Part shown: positions 1-9,100 of the stretch, one piece after another
Position numbering within the stretch: the stretch's first letter is position 1
Layout of the letters: every line of letters begins with the position of its first letter
Source of the DNA: Gonium pectorale
Lineage: Eukaryota > Chlorophyta > Chlorophyceae > Chlamydomonadales > Volvocaceae
NCBI GenBank assembly: GCA_001584585.1
Contig: LSYV01000014.1
Span: 533,255 to 546,492 of the forward strand
Direction of reading: 5' to 3'
Length of the DNA: 13,238 nt
Notes under the pieces: generated by a model
What the model saw: only the letters and a program-made list of their open reading frames with translations
Told to the model about the DNA's origin: nothing
Database searches by the model: none
Translations under genes and position numbers: made by a program

Positions 1-2247
1 TTTTATGTTTCGTGTTCTGGGCCTCACGGCTAATAAGACAACGGGTGTTTCACCCACTCTGCTATGGCGGGTCGGGAGCCAATCGGCTCGTGTGGCCTGC
101 AGCCCCTCTGGGGAGCCTGTAATCTGTATCGATCTGTATCTGTGTGCATGCATCCAGCCAGGCCCCCTTCTGGGTGGGGAAACTGCTGCGCGTCGGCCTT
201 CCGCGCTCGCATGCTGCTGCTTGTCCGGCACGCCACCGCGAGGGCCGGCATGCAGCGCAGCCTTCCTCATGTTCGTCCCCGCCGTCCCGCCGCCGCCACA
301 CCTGCCCCCCCACACACACACTGAGCCGCTGCCGCCGTTCCGCTGCGTGCCATGTATGTCCAATTGAGGCGGCAGCTGCACTCCGCGCGCGAATTCCCAG
401 CCATCCACTATGTCGTCGTTGGTGCAGCGCGCGTCGACTGGTGCCGCCGCAGGGCAGGGCCGGGCTCGGCCGTTACGCATGGGTGTGGATCGAGGCGCTG
501 GGCCGCGGCGGCCGAATGGCAGGCTGGCCAGCAGCTAGCGCGGTGGGGTCGCCAGCTAGCATTCACCGGCGGGGCATTGGCAGCGGCGCAGGATATATAG
601 ATGCGATGCGGTACACCGGCCGCCGCCACTATTAACGCCAGCCCGGCGGCGGCGCGGATGCGGGCCAGCCAGCCGCACCGGCAGCCCGGTTTGGAGGGGC
701 GGCACAGCTAGCTTCCGCCGAGTTAGTTGGGATTGCTAGCTGATTGCTACTTGCAGCAACCACGCACACACACCCGCGCCAGCCGGCGCAGAATCAGGTC
801 ATCCCGCCCGCCCGCGGGAGCCCGCCCGCGGTGCTTGTCATCGACCCGCCCTACTCCGATATGATAAAAATGGTAGTCATCATAGTGCGCGTTGATTTAA
901 ACTGAAACATTGGATGTAACGAACGGATGAACGGAAGCGTCGTGACGAGGGAGGTGGAACGTCATCGCACGCAGTCGGCCCGCACCTTGAAACTCACATC
1001 CGCCCCCATCAAGCGCACGCTCAGATAGTGCTGCCGCCGGGGATATGGCCAAGCAAGTAAGGGCTGAGCATTTCCAGCCAGGTGACGGCGGTGTCACATC
1101 CTGCTGTAGGCTGCTGTTAGCGCCCCCACTCAAGGATAACTACATATATACAGCTTCTCTGATTGTGAGGCCTTGGCGGGCAGTTCCAAGTCGGCGATCG
1201 TCCGCCCGCGGGGACCACTTCGCCTCTACTCGGGCGCTTGGGGCGCGAGCGATGCATGGGTGCCGTCCGCAGGGTCTGTCTCGGCGCATACATGGGTACG
1301 TGCGGAATCGAACGAGCGGTGGCGTGGGCGGGCAGGCGGCGGCGCCGTCGTCGGTGCATGGCGCCGCGGTAAGGCGGCTGACGCGTGGAGTATGTGGCAC
1401 GTGGGCGGGGTTAGTTGCAGCAACACCCGCCCGCCGGCTGCTGGTTGCGGGGCTACGGATACGAGTAGTTGCTGCTCCCATGAAGCCACGCACTGCCGAA
1501 CGATATATATTGCTGGCAAGCAAGCAAGTAGCGCATCGGCGGGGCCTATCAGGGCGGGAGGCCGTCGGGTAGGCCGCCGCCCGCTGACTGGCTGATGGCG
1601 GCCCCGTCTTGCTTGTCGATCGGGACGCTCCGGCGGCAAGGGCCTTGGTAGCTCCAGCAAGTGAGCTAAGCGAGCCCAACTAGACTGGAGCGTCCACGGC
1701 ATCCTTACTTGCCCTCCATCCGCGCGCGTGCCTGTCCTACGTCCTCCTCCTGCTGCTGTCGCAGGAGGAGAGCACCTACCCGTGCTGCTGCGCGCGGCCG
1801 ATAGTGTGTGTATAGTACATTGTTTGACCTACCATTCATTGTTTAGGTGCGTGGTGGCAAATTCCGTTTTTCACGTGCGTGTTGCTCTTACTTCCCGCAC
1901 GGACCCACAGACCTCGCTCACTGGAACGAAAGGGCTGGCCTACATCTATCCTCATCGGTGCGTGCGTGCAGCAGGCCGATAGCCATTGCTTGCCAGCAGC
2001 ATGCATCCTGCGGTGGTGCGTGGCTCTGCTGTGTCTCCGCCGTGCGGGGCTGGACATGGTCGCAGCCGAAGTTTCCAGAAATGCCAAATAATTCAAAGGC
2101 AAGATCTAGAGGTGGAGCCGCGGTAGGTAGCTAGGTAAGTTGGCAAATGAGGGTAGCTAGCAAGCTGGGGCTTCAAACAAAGGACCAGCACAGACCAAAA
2201 CGGCGGCCAGGCAGCCCCTGCTACTCAGCCGTAAGTGTGTGAAAACA

Positions 2248-2275
2248 TGTGTGTGTGTGTGTGGGGGGGGGGGGG
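2248..2275. repeat. (TG)n-(G)n composite microsatellite
   Basis: A run of about seven TG dinucleotides (2248-2262) passes directly into thirteen G (2263-2275). The same composition, CATGTGTGTG followed by a long G run, recurs inside the first TIR intron at 3217-3238. Confidence 0.9.
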
Positions 2276-2495
2276 CGAGGCCGCAGCACATACACCTAGC
2301 TACGATAGGTTCAGGCTAGACCGACACGGATGCTAGCCCTGCGGCCTGACAGTAGTGCGAAGAACTAGTGTTGCGGGGCATATGGCAGCTTCACATTCCC
2401 GCCGGCGGATTAGTGGATGGCCCACCATACATGGGGGCGCATGGGGAAGGGGCAACGGCCAAGGACGGTGTAACTGGGAGGGATTAGGTAAATCA

Positions 2496-2541
2496 GGGGG
2501 GTGGGGTGGGGGTGTCTCGGGGGTGGGTGGGTGGGGGGGGG
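2496..2541 (+). repeat. G-rich tract, potential G-quadruplex
   Basis: Six or more runs of three to nine G separated by single T or short spacers lie within 46 nt on the + strand. This satisfies the general four-G-run pattern for intramolecular G-quadruplexes. It is about 0.4 kb upstream of the first recognisable TIR codons, so it may sit in the promoter or 5' UTR. That placement is an inference because the transcript start is unknown. Confidence 0.7.
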
Positions 2542-2744
2542 CGGTTTCAGCCATCGCAACCACGGTGCGTGCCAACATGTATGCGCAAAACCCAGCGCTG
2601 TACGGCAAGCGGTCGATCTGCCAGCCTGGCAGCTAGCTGAAGTTAGAGTGTTATTAGTTGGTTAGATCGTACTTGTGTCTCATAAGCTATTTGTTGAGGA
2701 CAGCAGCGTCTATGTTTCTTAGTCCCAGTACAAACGCCGAGTAA

Positions 2745-3194
2745 TCGACGCGTCTTCGTTTCAGGCAACTAGCCATCACGTTTCCTTCCGAACTGAGATC
2801 GGAAACGCAGCCTCGAAGTCGTTCTTGTGTTCCAACGATCGCTCCGTCGTCGCAGCAGCGGTGCAGCCGCAGCCGGCGGCCAACCCCCCCTCGAGCAAAC
2901 AGCATCAAACCTGGCAGCGTACCTCCCTCACAAGGACAAGAAGAACAACTGGACGACGTGGAGTCTCAAGTCATGCTCAGCTACCGCATCGTAGAGACGG
3001 GCGCGAAGAAGCTGGGCGGCGACGGCACTGTGATGGCCAAGAAGGCCTTTTTGCAGCACCAGGGCTACACGGTCTTCGTGGGGGAGAGCAATCTGCAGGG
3101 CGGCCAAAAATGGAGCCAGCGTATTCATTCAGGATGCCGTTGTCAACGGCAAGGCGTTCATCGCCCTCTGAAGGGGGTCATGGGTGTATGCCAG
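2745..3194 (+). CDS. TIR domain exon, N-terminal half
   Basis: The frame is open from 2745. The region up to about 2957 would encode a Ser/Pro/Arg-rich lead ending in EEQLDDVESQ. From 2970 it reads VMLSYRIVETG, the first TIR strand, then GDGTVMAKKAFLQHQGYT, a helix leading into VFVGESNLQGGQKW, which matches the BB-loop region of TIR domains. After WSQRI a 4-nt direct duplication (ATTCATTC, 3123-3130) shifts the frame; the continuing frame reads QDAVVNGKAFIAL, the next TIR helix and strand, and then meets TGA at 3169-3171. The exon probably ends at CCAG|GTACCA (3194), whose phase 2 matches the next acceptor. There is no in-frame ATG before MLSYR, so an upstream exon or an acceptor between 2745 and about 2940 is expected. 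An early acceptor such as TTTCAG at 2759-2764 is possible but unproven. Confidence 0.75.
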
Positions 3195-6100
3195 GTACCA
3201 GGGCTCTGTACTCCCCATGTGTGTGTGTGGGGGGGGGGAGGGCTGCTGGGTCAGTAGTGGTGGTTGAGGAGGCACGCACGTCCCAGGCACCACGGACAAG
3301 GAGCCACGTACATGCGTGGAAGGGGCCGGGGTGTGCTGGGAAGCAGGTAGGGGGGCCGCTTCTCGAAACCTATCTATCTAAGGGCCTTGAACAATCAAAC
3401 GGGTGGGACATTGTGGCGGTGAATCTCATCATAAGCTACAAGCCTGCGGATCCATGGAGGGCAGTTCCGTCGATACCAAACAGCCACATGCATAAGCTTG
3501 GCTGGGGCTTGGGATGTGCCAAAAACATGGGGAAAGGGCCTAGCCTCCCCCATCCAGATTCCCGTGTCAATAATGGGGCACGCAGGGGTGTTAGTGGCAT
3601 ATATAGCAAAACGTTGAAAGGTTATCCCTTAACACCCAGCAGGAGCCACGTGTAGGGGGCCGGGACGTGGAGCCCATGAGATGTAATGGGCGGAAAGTGG
3701 TGTTCATGGTTTGAGACGGATGGTTGGCAGAGACAGATAGATGGGAAACCCAACCATCCATCTCGACCCAAAAACAACAACCAATGCGATTATTCTAACC
3801 ATCCACCCCAACAGTAACGCATGCACATGTCTGCCAGTTCATCCTCATCACCCATTTCACCTGCTGGTACAACGCCTACTCAGCGCCCTTTCAAGGTGCT
3901 GCGGGGGTCCTGCTGCTTATCACGGGACAGGATGCCCTTGTTTATGCGGCCCATTGCCCCCCGCGTTACCCACCCCAGCTACGGCAATACCGAGTGGACG
4001 TTCCGTGAGTTCCAGCTGGCGGACAAAGAGAGGAAGCCCATACTGCCCGTGTGGCACAGCGGGCCCTACCCGCCGCCCAAGCTGAAGATCTTCCTCAGCG
4101 GGCTGCAGCGAGTGCCCCAGGGCAACAAGCCCCTGGTGGAGTGCGACTTCGGGGACAGCATGCAGCAGGTGCTGACCTGCCTGCGCCGTGAGGGCTGCCT
4201 GCCCCTCAACCAGCCACAGGCTCCAAGACCGCTGCCTGCACCGTCAGGCGGGAAGATACTTGATGAGCAGCAGCAGGCCCTCAGACCGCAGCAGCTTACA
4301 CCATCCGATAAGTCGCTCCAGCAAATTTCTCCGGCTCAAGGGAGCCCCGAGGCGGCTGAGCCTATAAGATCGCCCCCGCAGCAGCCGAGACCGGCATTGA
4401 TGACAGCTTCTGTTGTATCTCCGTCGAGCTCCCAAAGCGCCACGCCTCCGGTAGGTGTGACGGATGCATACTGGGCTTTGGACCCTTGCTCAGCACCTTC
4501 CACTTATTCATCATCCAGCGACTAGCAACCCATGCAAGCTGCTTGGTTCCACGGGTTTATTTGTCGATTTGCATTGGTATGTGCTTGCTATCCATCATAC
4601 CTGCAGACGCAGGAGCATGCTGACTGACGACGCTTGCGAGGACAACTCCTCAAGTAACTTACTGTTGGCAACCTGATTCAAACGCAGTTTGAGGGGCTCT
4701 GTGCGGCATGCCAGGCTGGCGACCTAACCACAGTACAGCAGGTGCTGGCTGGTGGGCGAAAAGAACGCCAAGGCCATTGCCAACCAGGCCAGAGAGGTAA
4801 GCACAACCTGGAGCGTGACTTGTAGGTAGGCACCAAAGCTGCTGAAATCAGCTAGAAGCCCCAGCCAGGTATAGCAGATAGTAATGACTACTATAACAAT
4901 TCACACCGATTCACCAAGCGGGCAAGTCATCATTCGGTCTATGATATATGGTGACTTTCTTCCGGTGGTTGCAGGACGGATGGACACCACTCCACATCGC
5001 CGCTTCATTCTACTGGCCACGTGGGGGTGGTTCGGGCGCTGGTGCAAGCGGGCGCAAACAAGGAGGCAGTGGAGGCGGTGAGCTATGTACGTTGTTGTTT
5101 TGTACGAGCCCACCCACCGTCCATGCTTGCCTGTCCTTTGGTAAGGCGGGTATGTATTTACCTGCGTGTCCAAAAGGTACGATTTGGGCAGCGCCTACCT
5201 GGTAAACTGTCCGCGCAAAGATGCGGCCATGGGAGTGGTTGTTGACTCGGTGCGCATATAGGTGAGTACACACTGTTGTGCGTGGGCCAGTCAAAAGTGA
5301 GTTTTGGATTGCAATCGTACCGGGCTTTCTAGGATCTGCCCGTACTTGTTCAAGAGGCCTGGTATGGTGTTTATAACCTACCTGCGCGCTGTTGAAACAT
5401 AGCTTGCATACGATGCATGGGTGCCCTAGCCTGCCTTTAGCCCCGCCCACCTGCTCGGTGTTGATCCACAGGACGGCTGGACTCCGCTCTACACCGCTGC
5501 CATGGCCGGCCATGTGGAGGTGGGCGGGGCGCTGCTGAAGGCGGGCGCGAACAAGAACACAATCGAAAAGGTGGGTCATTACTCTTTAGTCAATCGGTGC
5601 TAGTCCAGTCCAATAGTGCAGCGGTTGGCGTACACACATGACATGATCAGAAAGCTATCCGCGTCACTGAAGTGCGTGCGCGTGACAGCCTTGCCCCTGT
5701 ACTTGGTTGCCTTAATACCAAATGCAAGCAGTTCGCTAGCTGTGCTTGTGCGGATCTACCCGGGGCTGCTGTTCTTGTATGTATGGGGTCAGTCAGACGC
5801 ACGTGCATGCCAAAGGACGGCCCGTTCACCCCCTGCAGAAGGACGGCTGGACGCCGCTGCATGTTGCCGCCCAGCACGGCCACGTGGAGGTGATGCAGGC
5901 GCTGCTGGAGGCGGGCGCGAACAAGAACGCAGTTGCGAAGTTAGGCCTCGCTCACTCAGGTGTAACACCTGGCGTGCGTGCGTGTGCGGGTTCACATGTG
6001 TGTGCCATTCGTGGCGGCTGGGCTGATAAGCGAAAGTCTATCTAGCGCATGCAAACCTTGGAAGCATGTCTCCAGACGACCAACAGCTGCAAGCAAGGTT

Positions 6101-9100
6101 GCCTTCACAGCTCAAGATGCGCCGAATGCATGTATGCAGGCGGCTGGGTGTGCGCCGCTACACGTCGCAGCTCAGAGTGGCCAGGTGGCGGCGGTGCAGA
6201 TGCTGCTGCAGGCGGGCGCCAACAAGGATTTGGCAGACAAGGTGGGTGCGAGTTGCGACGCTGGGCTCGTACAAGCTCCTATTTGCATGTTAGTGGAGCC
6301 GTTCCGTATTACTCACTACATTACTTGCTAATACATGTGCTTATAGACCGCACCAATACCAGACCGAACGTCAGCGGCGTATGTATGTATGCAATTGCAT
6401 GGATATCCACCCACGTCCACTCGTATGTGAATGGCTGGGCTTGGCCGTGATTGCTCCAATCAATCGACGCTCTCAATCAATGCTTGCAGGCGGGCTGCAC
6501 ACCCCTCCACGCCGCTTCTCAGACCAATCACGTGGAGGTGGTTGGGGCGCTGCTGCAGGAGGGCACGAACAAGGAGGCGGCAGGCGAGGTGGGTTCATAC
6601 CGGATGCATGCGCTGCTCTTGCTCACCAGACGACCCCACTCTTCGAACGACACCTGCCCTGCTCTTGAGGATCTAGACATTGGATAATGCGCTGCCGTTT
6701 GTGGTGCGTCTTTATTTTGCTTGCACCCTCGACTGTAGGACCAATCCCTTCTTGCTTTCGAAGGTGGTCCATTTAAAATACGCCTTTGTGTCTTTGGTAG
6801 TGCTTCCATCCCTAATTGAGAGTGGACGGACATTGCTAGCTAGTGAGACCGCGCACGTCCGAAGTGTTCTTTAGGGTTGCCTGGTCCGATACCTCCGCCC
6901 CTTGTCTCTCCGCAGCGTGGCGCAAGGCCACTCCACTTGGCCGCTCAGAACGGCAGCGTGGACGTGGTAGAGACACTGCTTAGAGTGGGATCAGACATTG
7001 AAGCCATGGATGCGGCGAGTACGGTTTTGCGGCAAGCGTCCTGTCTATACGCAGTTGTGGCCCTGGAACTGAGACTGATATATAGAGGACACGCATCTTG
7101 TAAGAGTAGTTATATGTTCACTTGCCGTATGCCAAGGCTGCACTTCTCCTGTATGTTACGTACTCGTGGGGAATAGGCACGCGTGCCTACCGATGTATGT
7201 ATGAATTCACAACTATTAGCTTAGGCGACTGATTGTTAGCACCAAGCTATCTAGCTGCTAACCGAACAGGATCGCACCGATGCAACTGGACATGCAAGCA
7301 TACAGCATCTACTTCAACTGCTGGCTTATACTTTCATCCTCAGGATGGCCGGACTCCACTTCACGCCGCCGCTGCGTACCGGCCACGCGGAGGTGGCTAG
7401 GAAGCTGCTGCAGGCGCGCGCGAACAAGGAGGCGATGGACAAGGTGTGTCGGATCATGTGGCGGGTGGGGCTCCGAGTTGCTTGGTGGTTGCATGCTTTA
7501 ATCTCGCCAGATCTCTATCTACTTGTTGTAATGTAAATGCATGTCATTGAGCAGCTACGGCGCTTGCTTGAATGTACAGTGTTGGTTCGTACTGCAATGA
7601 ACCTTCTGCACGCAATCAAGAAAACTCAAACAATGCAGCAGCTACGTCCGCCCTGAGGACGCTGACTGCTATCATTTATGAACACACACCCCAGTGTACT
7701 TGTTTCTGTCTAGCATAACATGTCTCGCCGGCCTACCCACCTCACCGTCGCTCTCCATCTTTAATTGCAGCATCTCCGGACGCCGCTTAACCTCGCCGCC
7801 TTCGAGGGCAAGCTGGAGGCGGTTCGGGCGCTGCTGCAGGCGGGCGCGAACAAGAATGCAGTGCCCAAGGTGGGTCTGCTGGTGATGCAGGCAAGGACTC
7901 CAGTGAGCAAGTCCCTTTGATATTAGTCTGCATTTATTGATAGGTGAACGGAAATGCATTCCAGTACATAACAAAACACAACTTGCTTGTTCGCCGCCGC
8001 GTGCTCCGTCATTGTAGGAGGACCGGACGCCGCTTCACCTCGCCGCCTGTGAGGGCAAGCTGGAGGTGGTTGGGGCCCTGCTGCAGGCGGGCGCAAACAA
8101 GGAGGCAACGGACAAGGTGGGTCTAATGGTGGTGCAGGCGAGGACTTTAAGAAGTCATTTCATGAGGGCCGAAGCATACGGCACGTTCTTACGATATGCG
8201 TGGTTGTAGTTGCTGTCGCTGTCACTAAGAACTTAAAAGCAGAATAGTCACTTACTGGTTTTGCGATGAGTGGCCCCGCATTTGACCGCTATGCCCACGC
8301 GCTGCCTCATCACTCGTTCGCAGGCGGTTGGGACCCCTCTGTACATTGCAGCCCAGAACGGCCACGTGGAGGTGGTTCGGGCGCTGCTGCAGGCGGGCGC
8401 GAACAGGGAGGCGGTTAACAAGGTGGGCCCAAAATGTTATAGTACGTGGCTGCTGCAGGTCACCGCCCATCTGCCATTACTCACTCGTCATTACTGTTGC
8501 GTACTGCAACCTGCGCGCGCACTCCCATTGCATGCTCGCTTGCAGGATGGCTGGACCCCTCTGCACATCGCCGCTGGGAAAGGTCACGTGGAGGTTGTTC
8601 GGGCGCTGCTGCAGGCGGGCGTGAACAAGGAAGCGGCGAACAAGGTGCGTGGGTCAGATGTTGGTGTTTCCTGCGTTTCTCGGTAGATGTCATCCGTCAC
8701 TTCTAGTTGGTACGTTGTCCGCAGGTTAAGGTGCATGCCGCACCTACCCGATTAAATGACAGATGGATACAATAATGCTGCGTTGCTTGGTCATGGCGTT
8801 GTTATGTGTATATATGTATGTATATGTACATAGGATTTAATGGTTACATTGGGCATACGCTTCAATGTGTACTTAAGGGTTGGGTGCGCTTTATTTGGAC
8901 TGCTGCGGGCACGATCGACCCATATCCCCCCCCAAGGCACTTCCACAGCTCCGGCCACTGGTGCGTACTGTGCAGGGTATTGCAGGATCGGTTCGTTTGT
9001 GGTTAAGGCGGGAGAGCCTGTCTCCGGCAGGTTGCAATGAACAGGTTGTGTTCCACATACATACAGCATAGTGTGGCGCAGGAGCTGCGATAGCGGAGGA

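Larger units (their letters stand above)
1..2744. other. 5' flank without a recognised gene
   Basis: I see no convincing coding exon in this stretch. The open frames on both strands are rich in Arg, Ala, Ser, Pro and Cys, lack any motif I recognise, and look like by-products of GC-rich DNA. It contains CTAG/GCTAGC-rich spacer (around 706-745, 2122-2165 and 2625-2640), a small GGGTG-TTT-CACCC hairpin at 43-55, a 9-bp inverted repeat at 1623-1631/1687-1695, a TG-plus-G microsatellite near 2248-2275 and a G-rich tract at 2496-2541. The promoter and first exon(s) of the downstream TIR-ANK gene could lie in its right-hand part, but I cannot point to a TATA box, start codon or first donor with confidence. 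Confidence 0.6.
3195..3978 (+). other. intron 1 of the TIR-ANK gene (784 nt)
   Basis: The proposed donor is CCAG|GTACCA and the acceptor is CACCCCAG|CTACGG behind a pyrimidine-rich tract. It is the longest intron in the model and interrupts the TIR domain between the KAFIAL strand and the SYGNTEW helix start. It holds a TG/G microsatellite (3217-3238), a CTAT repeat near 3371-3379 and a strong inverted repeat at 3713-3764. I see no coding exon in it. Confidence 0.6.

Noticed and set aside
1298..1325. tRNA-like GGAATCGAACG
   Set aside because: Resembles a reverse-strand T-loop, but the flanking bases form no T-stem and no anticodon arm or acceptor stem is found.
1140..1679. Reverse-strand open frame of 179 codons
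   Set aside because: Ala/Arg/Ser/Pro-rich, no recognisable domain, and a comparably long open frame lies on the opposite strand; expected in GC-rich DNA.
1623..1695. 9-bp inverted repeat as a terminator or element end
   Set aside because: The arms (GGACGCTCC/GGAGCGTCC) are 55 nt apart with no extended pairing, no target duplication was found, and there is no gene next to it.
2355..2636. Gly/Trp-rich open frame
   Set aside because: Its composition comes from the G-run tract at 2496-2541; no domain or splice context.
3821..3978. Long open frame upstream of SYGNTEW as extra TIR coding sequence
   Set aside because: The stretch before 3979 does not resemble a TIR domain, and the AG at 3977-3978 behind a pyrimidine tract gives the right phase. 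It is treated as intron.
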